From: Streptacidiphilus jiangxiensis | GTDB taxonomy: Bacteria; Actinomycetota; Actinomycetes; Streptomycetales; Streptomycetaceae | Assembly (NCBI RefSeq): GCF_900109465.1 | Contig: NZ_FOAZ01000005.1 | Location: 80,473 to 144,472 of the forward strand | Direction: 5' to 3' | DNA: 64,000 nucleotides | Shown here: positions 16,848-24,681 of the stretch, piece after piece | Position numbering within the stretch: position 1 is the stretch's first letter | Layout of the letters: the number at the start of each line of letters is the position of its first letter | Notes under the pieces: generated by a model | Told to the model about the DNA's origin: nothing | Database searches by the model: none | The model's input: only the letters and a program-made list of their open reading frames with translations | Position numbers and translations under genes: made by a program

Positions 16848-17318
16848 TCAACCCTTGGGGGTGGGCGGCCACTCGATCTTCGTGCCGAAGCCGCGGCCGT
16901 TGTCGATCAGGCGCAGCCAGGTGGGCCGCAGCTCCCACAGGGCCGTGGCGGCCAGGGCGGCACCGAGCCGTGCGTCCTGCGTGACGAAGGGGAAGCGCTC
17001 CGTGTACGCGGCCCAGGCGGCGGCGCGCTCCTCGCCGCCCTCCGGCAGGCGGCGGACCAGGCCGCGGCCCTGGACGCCGGTCAGTCGCGTCCACTCCTGG
17101 CCGTCGGCCTGAGCGGTGAGGGCGACCCGGGGGTCGTCGGCGAAGGCGCGGCCGTGGCGGGTGGTGGCGGCCGTGACGAAGACCAACGCCCCCGCGCCGG
17201 TGACCGCGTAGAGGACCGCGCAGGCCTGTGGGCCGTCCGTGTCGGCGTAGGCGAGGGTCAGCGTGGTGTGGGCACGGAGGGCCGTGAGGACGGCGTCGTC
17301 GATCGTCACGGCCCCCAT
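16848..17318 (-). CDS. Pyridoxamine-5'-phosphate-oxidase-fold flavin protein
   Basis: The 156-residue protein has the split-barrel flavin (FMN or F420) fold: TALRAHTTLTLAYADTDGPQACAVLYAVTGAGALVFVTAATTRHGRAFADDPRVALTAQ is the standard N-terminal barrel with the strand and helix used for cofactor phosphate binding. The C-terminus (WLRLIDNGRGFGTKIEW) resembles YhbP/HugZ-like members. ATG 17318 follows an AGAGGTGG site. It lies 26 nt downstream of the alpha-galactosidase gene on the same strand, which may read into it. The reaction is unknown. Confidence 0.75.
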   Translation of the reverse strand: MGAVTIDDAVLTALRAHTTLTLAYADTDGPQACAVLYAVTGAGALVFVTAATTRHGRAFADDPRVALTAQADGQEWTRLTGVQGRGLVRRLPEGGEERAAAWAAYTERFPFVTQDARLGAALAATALWELRPTWLRLIDNGRGFGTKIEWPPTPKG

Positions 17319-17344
17319 GCAACCACCTCTGCTTTCCGCGGGAC

Positions 17345-19462
17345 TCATTCGGGGGCGAGCAGGCTCCAGGTCTGGTTGCTGCCGCCGTCGGCGGGCCACT
17401 GGAGCACCGAGGTGCCGTCGGAACGGCCGCTGTTGCTCAGATCGATCAGCTGCCCGTCGTAGGAGCTGCGGAACTGGACCAGGTCGGGGCCCGCGTCCAG
17501 GACGGTCCAGCGGGAGTTGCTGTTGCCGTCGTCGTGGTACTGGATCAGCTGCGTGCCCTGGGTCGTGGTCGGCCCGGGGATGTTGAGCAGCTTGCCGCTG
17601 TTCGCGTTGACGACGGTGACGGCTCCGCCGGACTGGGCGACGAAGGACCAGCGCTGGTCGGCCTGGCCGTTGTCCTGCCACTGCAGGATCGAGGCGCCGT
17701 CCGCGGTGGAGTCGTTGTTGACGTCGATCCGGCCGCCGGTGGCGCCGTTGACGATCCGGTACTGCTGCCCGGGCACGAGGACCGGCACCAGCTTCCAGGT
17801 CTGCGAGGCCGTGCCGTTCGCGGACTGCTCCACGACGGAGGAACCGCTGACGCCGACCACCTGGCCGTCCAGCCGGGAGGTGACGGTGTAGGCGCCGGAG
17901 CCGTTCGGGGTGAACGTCCACAGCGAGTTGCCGCCCAGGGCGGCCACCTGGCCGTTGCCGACGTTCGCGATCCGGTAGGACTGGTTGCCGGTCGGCGGCA
18001 GCTGCCACTGCTGGTCGGTGCCGCCGTCGGCGGCGGCGGTGACCAGCGAGGAGCCGCTGGTGGCGAGGTACTGGCCGGTGCCGGCGTTGACGAGGTCGTA
18101 GTGCAGGGTGGCGAAGGCGGCCCCGGCCGCCGGGGTGACCTTCAGCAGCATCGAGGCGTGGCTCGCCAACGAGGCGGAGAACGAGCCGGTGGAACTGCCG
18201 AGGTCGGTGCCGGCCCACAGGTCCTGGACGTCGGCTGCGCCGGTGAAGCCGAGGTCGGCGAAGTGCGCGGTGACCGTCGCGGTGCCGGAGCCGAGGTTGA
18301 ACAGCGCCACGGTGTGGCTGCCGTCGCTGTTCGCCGCCGTCCACACCTGCTGCTGGGCCACCTGGTCCACCGGGTGCGCCGGGACCCCGGCCTGGTCGAC
18401 GGCGATGACGCGGTCGTTGGTGAGCAGCGCGAGGTCGGCCGGGTCGAGGTTGGTCAGGTCGGTGCCGAGCAGCAGCGGCGCGCCCTCGGCGGCCCACAGG
18501 GTGAGCTGGGTGCGGCGCTCGTCGGCCGTCAGGCCGTCGTTCGAGCCGTTGCCGACCTCGACGGAGTCGAGGTCGTTCCAGCCGCCGGGGCCTCCGAACG
18601 GGACCCACCTGGGCGCGTCCGTGAACCGCGAGGAGACGCTGTTCCAGCTCGTGAGAGGGTACGAGCCGGAGCCGCAGTAGCACTCCACGTCGCCGTCGAT
18701 CCGCCAGCCGTTGGCGTACTGGCGCCAGGTGGCGGCGCTCGCGGGGTCGAGGCTGTTGGACAGCTCCAGATGGATCGGGCGGCCGGACTGGTTCAGCGCG
18801 GCGGACCAGTGCTGGATGTCGGCCACGTCCCAGTCGCCCACACCGTCGATCTTGAGGTAGTCGACACCGTAGGAGGCCAGCTGGTCGGCCCAGGAGTTCA
18901 GGTAGGCCTGCGCGGCGGCCGGGTTCTTGCTGTAGTCGATGTAGTACATCGACCCGGAGCCGTAGTTGTAGTTGGTCTCGTAGGACGAGGTGTTGGAGAC
19001 GATGTCGCGCGCGTGCCAACTGGTGCCGGCGATGGGCGTGTTCTGGTTGTAGGCGGCGACGGGGATGCCCGGGGTGAGGTACATCCCGAACTTCTCGCCG
19101 AGGTTGTGGACATAGGCGCCGACCGCGCCCATGCCGTCGGGGAAGCGGCTGGTGTCGGTGGCCCAGCGGCCGTTCGCGTCCACGGAGTTCGCGGGGTTCA
19201 GGTACCAGAAGTCGTCGATGTTGACGTACTGGTAGCCATGGGCGAGCAGGCCGCTGTTCTTCAGCGCCAGGGCCTGGGCCTCGATGTTGGATTCAGTGGG
19301 GTTCTTCCGGATGAAGCTCCAACTGCTCCATCCCATGGGCGGCGTGAGAGCGACGCCGTTCGACTCGGCATGCGCCGCAACGGCGCTGCCGGGAACAAGT
19401 CCCAGCAGCGCCGTTGCGGTGACGGCCCAGCCGGTCAGGAGTGTGCGGACCCTTCGGTGCAT
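17345..19462 (-). CDS. Secreted GH27 alpha-galactosidase with ricin-type lectin domains
   Basis: A 705-residue exported glycosidase: signal peptide (about 1-33), GH27 barrel (about 36-330) beginning LTPPMGWSSWSF, a beta-sandwich domain (about 330-430), then two ricin-B trefoils (about 435-705) marked by QxW-type repeats (DQQW, SQTW, DQRW, NSRW, NQTW). The nucleophile is Asp206 in YLKIDGVGD; the acid/base is in WRIDGDVE (Asp256 or Asp258). It should remove terminal alpha-galactose (or alpha-N-acetylgalactosamine or beta-L-arabinopyranose) from plant polymers, with the lectin part binding galactose-type sugars. ATG 19462 has a GGAGGA site; in-frame codons upstream lack one. Confidence 0.92.
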   Translation of the reverse strand: MHRRVRTLLTGWAVTATALLGLVPGSAVAAHAESNGVALTPPMGWSSWSFIRKNPTESNIEAQALALKNSGLLAHGYQYVNIDDFWYLNPANSVDANGRWATDTSRFPDGMGAVGAYVHNLGEKFGMYLTPGIPVAAYNQNTPIAGTSWHARDIVSNTSSYETNYNYGSGSMYYIDYSKNPAAAQAYLNSWADQLASYGVDYLKIDGVGDWDVADIQHWSAALNQSGRPIHLELSNSLDPASAATWRQYANGWRIDGDVECYCGSGSYPLTSWNSVSSRFTDAPRWVPFGGPGGWNDLDSVEVGNGSNDGLTADERRTQLTLWAAEGAPLLLGTDLTNLDPADLALLTNDRVIAVDQAGVPAHPVDQVAQQQVWTAANSDGSHTVALFNLGSGTATVTAHFADLGFTGAADVQDLWAGTDLGSSTGSFSASLASHASMLLKVTPAAGAAFATLHYDLVNAGTGQYLATSGSSLVTAAADGGTDQQWQLPPTGNQSYRIANVGNGQVAALGGNSLWTFTPNGSGAYTVTSRLDGQVVGVSGSSVVEQSANGTASQTWKLVPVLVPGQQYRIVNGATGGRIDVNNDSTADGASILQWQDNGQADQRWSFVAQSGGAVTVVNANSGKLLNIPGPTTTQGTQLIQYHDDGNSNSRWTVLDAGPDLVQFRSSYDGQLIDLSNSGRSDGTSVLQWPADGGSNQTWSLLAPE

Positions 19463-19537
19463 CGATCGTCCTCCGATGACATAAGCCAACAGGACCAAAC
19501 GAAGTTCAACGCACCGGCATTTCACAGGCTCCGCATG

Positions 19538-19560
19538 CCTGCGTCAAGAGTTGACGCAGG
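19538..19560. promoter_or_regulatory. Perfect 10-bp palindrome before the alpha-galactosidase gene
   Basis: Arms CCTGCGTCAA (19538-19547) and TTGACGCAGG (19551-19560) flank a GAG centre. It is 76 bp upstream of the GH27 start and 28 bp past the stop of the phosphoesterase gene on the same strand. On the minus strand its right arm contains TTGACG, a possible -35 element. It fits an operator for a LacI- or ROK-type sugar repressor; a terminator for the upstream gene is the alternative, but no T run follows. Confidence 0.55.
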
Positions 19561-19597
19561 GTCAGCTCGCCGGGTCAGCCTGCCGGGTCAGCCGACG
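19559..19597. repeat. Three tandem 13-bp repeats across a stop codon
   Basis: A GGGTCAGC-led unit recurs three times with exact 13-bp spacing (19559, 19572, 19585). The third copy supplies the stop codon of the phosphoesterase gene (19588-19590), so the C-terminus of that protein may have shifted by slippage. Confidence 0.65.
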
Positions 19598-21396
19598 GTG
19601 AGGCGGAACGGGCCCGCGAGGACGCCGTAGCCGTCGTTGGCCAGGTAGTACACGTCGTAGCTGCCGGCCCCGTTCAGCTTGCCGGTGGAGAAGGTGGCCG
19701 TGCCGCTCTGGTTGGGGGTGTAGGCCCAGGTGAGCGAGGACTGCGCGCCCGGCTTCACGCCCGCCGGGTAGATGCCGATCCAGTTCTTCGCGCTCACCTG
19801 CGAGGTGTCCGGCAGGGTGTAGCGGAAGGTCACGTTGCCACCGTTGCTGACCGCGTTCAGGTCACCGGTCAGCGTCGGGGTGGTCGCGGTGGACGGCACG
19901 AACGCGTCGTTCAGCGGCGTCGCGTAGGTGTCGTTCGCGGTCAGGCCCGGCAGGCCGAGCGCCGACTCGATGGTGCGGCCGATGCTGTAGTGGTCGTAGT
20001 GGCTCGCGCTGCTGGTGCCGGCCGGCACGGTGCCCTGCGAGCCGACCGCGATGGTGGCGACGTGGTCGTAGCCCTCGTTCTCGCTCTCGTCCCAGGTCAG
20101 CAGGATCAGCGAGCGCTGCTGGGTCCAGGCCGGGGAGGACATGATCGGCGCCAGGGTCTGCTGCAGCCAGCCGTCCTGGGTCTTCAGGCTGGTGGAGCTG
20201 CCGTTGCCGGAGGACTCGCCGTCGTAGTAGTCGTCGGCGGCGATCCAGGAGAAGTTCGGCGTGGTCGCGGCCGACTTGAGGTCCGTGGTCAGCTGCGTGG
20301 TGTCGAACAGGTGCGCCGCGCAACGGGCCTGGTTGCCCGCGATGTCGCTGTAGTTGATGAAGGGCGCGTCGTCCGGCTCGTAGTAGCTGTCGCTGCCGCC
20401 CTTGCTGGCGTTGCAGGGCGTCACCATGCCCTGCTCGTAGGCCTTCCAGGTCTTGCCGGCGGCCTCGATCGTGTCGCCCAGGTTCTTCTCGGGCGAGTTG
20501 ATGTTCGGCCAGTAGGTGGCGCCCTTGGTGTAGGTGTCGCCGCCCGCGATCGCCAGGTAGTTCTCGTCGCTGGGGTGGTAGACGCCGTGCGAGTCGGTCA
20601 GCGTCGCGCCCTGCGCCATCAGGCTGTGGATGAACGGCGTGTCCGTCGGGTCGTTCATGACCTCGGAGTAGTCCGTGTTCTCCATCATCACGGTGAACAC
20701 GTGGTCGTAGCCGGGCACCTGCGAGGCGGGCGCGGCGAGCGGCGCCGGGGCGGTGACGGGGGTGTCCAGGGTCAGCGACAGGTTGTCCAGGTAGCCGGTC
20801 TCGCTGGAGGTGGACAGGAACTGCACCTCGACCTGGATGCTGCGGGTGCCGGCCGGGACCGAGCCGGTGGCGGTGCGGGAGAGGAACTTGGTGGCCAGGC
20901 CGCGGTCCGTGGCGGAGACCGTCGGCAGCTTGGCCGTCGCGCCGACCGGGTTGCCGTTCGCGTCCTGGAAGTGCAGGCTCACCGCGGCGTAACCGCCGTA
21001 GGTGGTCCAACCGCCCAGCCAGCCCGCGAGGTTGTAGTGCACGCCGCCGCCGTCGATCGCGGTGGCCGCCGAGGAGACGTCGACGGTCTGGCTCATCGAG
21101 CCGTCGCCGAAGTTGCCGGGGGCGAAGAAGGCCTTGCCCGGGGTGTTGCCGTCGCTCGGGTAGCCGAACGAGCCGATGGAGGAGCACGCCACGTCGATGG
21201 CGCCGGCCTGGACCGTCCAGCCGGGCACGGTGGTGGCCGCGCTCCAGTCGTTGGTGCAGAAGCCGCCGGCCTCCGCGTTCCCGTTCACGATCAGGTTGCC
21301 GCTGGTCCCCGCCGCCTGGGCGGGGGCGGGGATGGCGACGATCAGTGTGCCGAGGAGGGTGAGCAGTCCGCCAAGAGCGCTTCGGCGCAGTCGCAT
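19588..21396 (-). CDS. Secreted PF04185 phosphoesterase (acid phosphatase type)
   Basis: A 602-residue exported protein: signal peptide (about 1-34), an N-terminal carbohydrate-binding-like beta sandwich (about 38-215; NLIVNGNAEAGGFCTNDWSA to GYLDNLSLTLDTP), a phosphoesterase domain of the phospholipase C/acid phosphatase superfamily (about 230-500) and a C-terminal beta domain (about 515-600, KNWIGIYPAGVKPGAQSSLTWAY). Metal-site segments include VMMENTDYSEV, LTWDESENEGYDHV and HYDHYSIGRTIES. Targets could be phosphate esters of inositol or lipids. ATG 21396 follows GACGAGGT. Three operator-like repeats lie 100-160 bp upstream. Confidence 0.87.
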   Translation of the reverse strand: MRLRRSALGGLLTLLGTLIVAIPAPAQAAGTSGNLIVNGNAEAGGFCTNDWSAATTVPGWTVQAGAIDVACSSIGSFGYPSDGNTPGKAFFAPGNFGDGSMSQTVDVSSAATAIDGGGVHYNLAGWLGGWTTYGGYAAVSLHFQDANGNPVGATAKLPTVSATDRGLATKFLSRTATGSVPAGTRSIQVEVQFLSTSSETGYLDNLSLTLDTPVTAPAPLAAPASQVPGYDHVFTVMMENTDYSEVMNDPTDTPFIHSLMAQGATLTDSHGVYHPSDENYLAIAGGDTYTKGATYWPNINSPEKNLGDTIEAAGKTWKAYEQGMVTPCNASKGGSDSYYEPDDAPFINYSDIAGNQARCAAHLFDTTQLTTDLKSAATTPNFSWIAADDYYDGESSGNGSSTSLKTQDGWLQQTLAPIMSSPAWTQQRSLILLTWDESENEGYDHVATIAVGSQGTVPAGTSSASHYDHYSIGRTIESALGLPGLTANDTYATPLNDAFVPSTATTPTLTGDLNAVSNGGNVTFRYTLPDTSQVSAKNWIGIYPAGVKPGAQSSLTWAYTPNQSGTATFSTGKLNGAGSYDVYYLANDGYGVLAGPFRLTVG

Positions 21397-21493
21397 GGTG
21401 TACCTCGTCCCGTCGAGAGGTGGTGCTGGCTGTGCGGCATGGACGGGACATAAGTACAGGCCGCCGTTGTCGGGCGGAAGAATGAACACCAAA

Positions 21494-21556
21494 CTTGGTC
21501 AGACAAGTGCGTGCGACTTGACTGGACAAGTGCGCACAGCTTGGCTGGACAAGTGG
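21494..21556. promoter_or_regulatory. Triple 23-bp direct repeat of ACTTG-N6-CAAGT
   Basis: Three imperfect units begin at 21494, 21517 and 21540, exactly 23 bp apart. Each contains a palindrome: ACTTG-GTCAGA-CAAGT, ACTTG-ACTGGA-CAAGT and GCTTG-GCTGGA-CAAGT. The array ends 2 bp from the stop codon of the methyltransferase gene and lies 100-160 bp before the phosphoesterase start on the same strand. The pattern is that of a multi-site operator for a dimeric regulator, and the phosphoesterase gene is the likely target. Confidence 0.65.
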
Positions 21557-21557
21557 C

Positions 21558-22301
21558 TCAGGAGATCTTGCGCCAGACGTAGGCGGCCGACACCGGGACC
21601 CCGCGGTACCGCTCCCACTTGGGCTTGCGCGCCACCCAGGCGTCGCCGACCTTCTCCTCGCGCAGCTCCGCCAACGTCCAGCCGGCTGCCAGGCCCGCCG
21701 CGACGTGGTCGCCGACGTAGTGGAGGTGGGTGGTGATGGCCGTCTCGGTGCCGTCGGCGGCGGTGAAGTGCGTGGGCATCCCGGCCGTCATGATGAACTG
21801 CGGGTGCAGTCCGACCAGCACGAACAGCCCGTCCGGCGCGGCCAGCCGGAACGCCTCCCGGTACAGCGGACGCAGGTCGGGCAGGTGCTCGTCCACCAGG
21901 GAGGTCACCACCAGCGGGTAGGCGCCGCCGGACAGCCCGGTGTGCGCGAGGTCCGCCTCGATCAGCTTCTCGTGCGCGCCGCGCGCCCGGGCCCGCTCCA
22001 GCATCTGCGGGGTCAGGTCCACGCCGTCCACCGCGCCCACACCCTGCCCGCGCAGCCAGGCGCCGGTGCGGCCGGTGCCGCAGCCCAGGTCGGCGGCGCG
22101 CACCGCCTCGTGCCAGCGCGGGACGGCGAGCGAGGCCAGGACGTCGACGTCCATCAGGTCCTCGACGGTCTCCTCGTAGCGCTCCACCCAGCCGGCGTAA
22201 CCGGTGCGCACGTCCACCACCGGATAGCCACGGGTGTCGAAGTGTGCGCTGAACGTCTGCGAGTGCTGAGAGGGTCGGGAATGCGAGGAGTGGGTGGCCA
22301 T
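21558..22301 (-). CDS. Class I SAM-dependent methyltransferase
   Basis: A 247-residue protein with a Rossmann methyltransferase domain. Motif I is AADLGCGTGRTGAWL (about residue 80), followed by VDGVDLTPQMLERARARG for the SAM ribose-binding acidic loop and KLIEADLAHTGL. The N-terminal 30 residues are Ser/His-rich and probably disordered. ATG 22301 is chosen; an in-frame ATG about 96 nt upstream adds only low-complexity sequence. It is the last gene of a minus-strand group after an ArsR repressor and an SRPBCC protein, suggesting it shares their stimulus. The acceptor is unknown. Confidence 0.8.
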   Translation of the reverse strand: MATHSSHSRPSQHSQTFSAHFDTRGYPVVDVRTGYAGWVERYEETVEDLMDVDVLASLAVPRWHEAVRAADLGCGTGRTGAWLRGQGVGAVDGVDLTPQMLERARARGAHEKLIEADLAHTGLSGGAYPLVVTSLVDEHLPDLRPLYREAFRLAAPDGLFVLVGLHPQFIMTAGMPTHFTAADGTETAITTHLHYVGDHVAAGLAAGWTLAELREEKVGDAWVARKPKWERYRGVPVSAAYVWRKIS

Positions 22302-22357
22302 GTCCGAAGTCTCCGCGACGGGCGGGGTGGTGCGCGAGCGAATTACCCGCGGGCGGC

Positions 22358-22831
22358 TCAGTCGTCCTCCTCCGCCTCCTCGGCCTCCTGCATCCACAGG
22401 TCGGGGCCGGGGTCGCCGCCTTCGGAGCGGACGGTGAGGCGCGCGAGGTAGTGCTCCCAGCCCGCCTGGTGCGGCTCGCGGGCCGGCTCGGGCAGGTTCG
22501 AGTGCGTGAGGGTGAGCATCGTCCCGTCGGCCTCGCGGGCGAGGTCGATCTGCACCTTGCTGCTGCCCGGAGGCACCGGGTCGCCCTCGTTCTCCCAGCC
22601 CCAGGTGAAGACGATCCGCCGGTAGGGCTGCAGGTCGGTGAAGGTGCCGGCGGCGATGGCGTCGCCGACCACCCGCATCCGGTACTCACCGCCGGGCCGG
22701 GGGTCGAAGAAGCCCTCGACGCCCTGCCAGGAGAGCCACCGGTCGTGGTCGGTGAAGAAGGTCCAGATCGTCTCGGGCGTGGCCCTGATCCGCCGTCGGA
22801 CGACGACGGTGCCCTCGGAGGTGATCGTCAC
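22358..22831 (-). CDS. SRPBCC (AHSA1-like) protein coupled to ArsR regulator
   Basis: A 157-residue START-like (AHSA1) protein: VVVRRRIRATPETIWTFFTDHDRWLSWQGVEGFFDPRPGGEYRM is the typical strand-helix-helix entry, and the terminal helix is HQAGWEHYLARL. The end is a run of acidic residues (EAEEAEEDD). GTG 22831 overlaps the stop of the ArsR gene by 4 nt, so the two are translated together. ArsR plus AHSA1 pairs are common in actinobacteria, and the AHSA1 partner is presumed to bind a hydrophobic ligand. Function unknown. Confidence 0.8.
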   Translation of the reverse strand: MTITSEGTVVVRRRIRATPETIWTFFTDHDRWLSWQGVEGFFDPRPGGEYRMRVVGDAIAAGTFTDLQPYRRIVFTWGWENEGDPVPPGSSKVQIDLAREADGTMLTLTHSNLPEPAREPHQAGWEHYLARLTVRSEGGDPGPDLWMQEAEEAEEDD

Positions 22832-23172
22832 GGCTCCGCCTCCTTCTCGCGCTGTGCCTTGTCGCGCTGCGCCTCTTCGCGCTGTGCCTCCTCGGCGAGG
22901 GCGGCCAGGGTGTCCAGCGAGGAGACCCACATGGACTCCAGATAGGAGGCCAGTGGTCCCATCCCAGCACGGTCCGCCCGGTAGTACCGCTTGGTGCCGT
23001 CCTTTCGGACGACGACCAGCCCGGCGTCCCGCAGCACCTTCAGATGCTGGGAGACCGCGCCGAAGGTGACCTCGAAGCTGTCCGCGATCTGCCCGGCGGA
23101 CATCTCGTCGTCCCAGATCAGCCGCAGTATCGCGCGACGCCTGGGCTCACTGATCGCCTTCACCTGGTCCAC
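22828..23172 (-). CDS. ArsR-family winged-helix repressor
   Basis: A 114-residue regulator with the ArsR fold: AISEPRRRAILRLIWDDEMSAGQIADSFEVTFGAVSQHLKVLRDAGLVVVRKDGTKRYYRADR holds the complete helix-turn-helix and wing. There are no metal-binding cysteines, so it is likely a non-metal member of the type paired with SRPBCC proteins. The C-terminal tail is a charged Glu/Gln/Arg/Lys repeat (EEAQREEAQRDKAQREKEAEP), probably helical. GTG 23172 has an AGGAG site just upstream. Palindromic elements in the divergent promoter (23179-23236) suggest autoregulation and control of the facing gene. Confidence 0.87.
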   Translation of the reverse strand: MDQVKAISEPRRRAILRLIWDDEMSAGQIADSFEVTFGAVSQHLKVLRDAGLVVVRKDGTKRYYRADRAGMGPLASYLESMWVSSLDTLAALAEEAQREEAQRDKAQREKEAEP

Positions 23173-23178
23173 GGCTCC

Positions 23179-23236
23179 TATTTTAGTCGCCGCTGCAGCT
23201 TGCCCCTCGGGAGGTCTTATTTTAGTGTCGACTAAA
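23179..23236. promoter_or_regulatory. ArsR operator region between divergent genes
   Basis: TATTTTAGTCG at 23179-23189 recurs as TATTTTAGT at 23218-23226. The second copy extends to the inverted repeat TTTAGT-GTCG-ACTAAA (23221-23236). These A/T-rich elements stand out in a G/C-rich region, and lie 7 bp before the ArsR start and 57 bp before the divergent SRPBCC gene. They fit a two-site ArsR operator controlling both directions. Confidence 0.6.
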
Positions 23237-23293
23237 GCAAGCGGGACCGGGACAACCCGGACAGACTGAACCACGCACCAGAAGGGACATCCG

Positions 23294-23713
23294 ATGGCCG
23301 ACATCGCGATGCAGCTGACCATCCAGGCCGACGCCGACACCGTGCGCGCCGCCGTCGCCACCGAGGCGGGCGTGCGCAGCTGGTTCACGGCCGACGCCGT
23401 CGTGGGCGAGGGCGTCGGGGCGGAGCACGCCCTCGGCTTTCCCGGCGTGCCGGAGCCCTGGCGGCTGACCGTCGTCGAGTCCGCGCCGCGCCGCCTGGTG
23501 CTCGCCGGGCAGAACGGACCGTGGACGGGCACCACCCAGACCTACGAACTGCGCGAGACGGACGGCGAGGGCGGGGTCACCCTGGTCTTCACGCACGCCG
23601 GCTTCCCCGCGCAGGACGACGCCTACCGCAGCTTCACCTACGGCTGGGCCACCAAGTTCACCGCCCTGAAGGCCTACGCCGAGACCGGCGAGTCCGCGCC
23701 GTTCTTCGAGTAG
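23294..23713 (+). CDS. SRPBCC-domain protein, divergent from ArsR operon
   Basis: A 139-residue START-like protein (MQLTIQADADTVRAAVATEAGVRSWFTADAVVG entry; YELRETDGEGGVTLVFTHAGFP in the core; C-terminal helix AYRSFTYGWATKFTALKAYAETG). It is a second, different member of the superfamily from the one in the ArsR operon. ATG 23294 follows GAAGGGAC. The start is 57 bp from the paired TTTAGT elements, so ArsR control is likely. Ligand unknown. Confidence 0.8.
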   Translation: MADIAMQLTIQADADTVRAAVATEAGVRSWFTADAVVGEGVGAEHALGFPGVPEPWRLTVVESAPRRLVLAGQNGPWTGTTQTYELRETDGEGGVTLVFTHAGFPAQDDAYRSFTYGWATKFTALKAYAETGESAPFFE

Positions 23714-23745
23714 CCGTTTCTCCGAGCAAGGGACAGACGACCGTC

Positions 23746-24318
23746 ATGACCGCCCCCACTCCTGTCGAGCTGGCCGACCAGCTCACCCGCGCCGCCCGCA
23801 ACCTGCAGGCCCACGCCACCGAGCGCGACCTCACCGGCAAGCGCGAGCGGCCCACTCCCTGTGCGGAGTTCACCGTCCACCAGCTGTGCGAGCACCTGCT
23901 CGGCGCCATGGTCGCCAGTGGCTACGCCGCCGCGAAGAAGCCGGTGCCGGCGGAGGCCCCCGTCAAGCTGACGGACGCGCCCTGGCGGGCCTACCCGCCC
24001 GTCGTGGACCGCCTGGTCGCCGCCTGGTCCAAGCCCGAGGCCTGGGAGGGCGAGGCGCCGTTCGCCGGTGAGGCCCGCCCGGCGCGCTTCGTCGGCATGG
24101 TCACCGTCATGGAGCTGACCGTCCACGGGTGGGACCTCGCGCAGGCCACCGGTCAGAGTTTCAAGGCCGAGGACGACGTCGTTGCCACGGCCGCCGACGT
24201 CGCCGCGCTGATCGCCGAGGGAGCCCGCGCCGGTGGTGCGTTCGGGCCCCAGGTGGCGGCGTCGCCCGACGCCACCGCGCTGGAGCGGCTGCTCGCCTTC
24301 ACCGGACGGCGCGTGTGA
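23746..24318 (+). CDS. TIGR03086-like DinB-fold metal-binding protein
   Basis: A 190-residue protein of the mycothiol-associated DinB superfamily: RPTPCAEFTVHQLCEHLLGAMVASGY carries the T-P-C-x-E-[FW]-x-V-x-x-L-x-x-H motif of TIGR03086 proteins, and FVGMVTVMELTVHGWDLAQATGQ carries the second His region. It follows the SRPBCC gene by 32 nt and overlaps the next gene by one base (TGATG), so the three form an operon. Enzymatic activity is unproven for most relatives. Confidence 0.8.
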   Translation: MTAPTPVELADQLTRAARNLQAHATERDLTGKRERPTPCAEFTVHQLCEHLLGAMVASGYAAAKKPVPAEAPVKLTDAPWRAYPPVVDRLVAAWSKPEAWEGEAPFAGEARPARFVGMVTVMELTVHGWDLAQATGQSFKAEDDVVATAADVAALIAEGARAGGAFGPQVAASPDATALERLLAFTGRRV

Positions 24319-24638
24319 TGGCCGCCGCGTCGGCGGAGGACCTCTTCGGCGAGCTGGCCGAGGAGCTGGCGCCGCAGGGCGCCGAGCGCGGGCGGATGTT
24401 CGGCATGGCCTGCTTGAAGGACCCGGGCGGCAAGGCCTTCGTGGGCCTTCACGGGGACGAGTTGGTGGTCCGGCTGAACCGCGACACGGACGAGCACGCG
24501 GCGGCGCTGGCGCTGCCCGGCAGTCACCTCTTCGACCCGATGGGCGGCCGCCCGATGAAGGACTGGATCTGCCTCGCACTCGCCCAGCGCGAGCAGTGGC
24601 TGCCGCTGGCCGAGGCGGCCCGGCGGATGCCCCGCTGA
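24318..24638 (+). CDS. TfoX N-terminal-domain protein
   Basis: A 106-residue protein consisting only of a TfoX-N-like domain: AERGRMFGMACLKDPGGKAFVGLHGDELVVRLNRD and FDPMGGRPMKDWICL match the family's compact alpha/beta fold. Competence regulation by TfoX is known for gammaproteobacteria and cannot be assumed here; actinobacterial copies are uncharacterised small proteins. The ATG shares its A with the preceding stop. Confidence 0.75.
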   Translation: MAAASAEDLFGELAEELAPQGAERGRMFGMACLKDPGGKAFVGLHGDELVVRLNRDTDEHAAALALPGSHLFDPMGGRPMKDWICLALAQREQWLPLAEAARRMPR

Positions 24639-24681
24639 TCGGCGGGCACGACCTTCGGGCGTGATCGTTAGGGTGGGCGGC

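Noticed and set aside
17345-19630. Plus-strand open frame of about 700 codons opposite the alpha-galactosidase
   Set aside because: High-GC antisense frame without domain signatures; the minus-strand protein has complete GH27 and ricin motifs.
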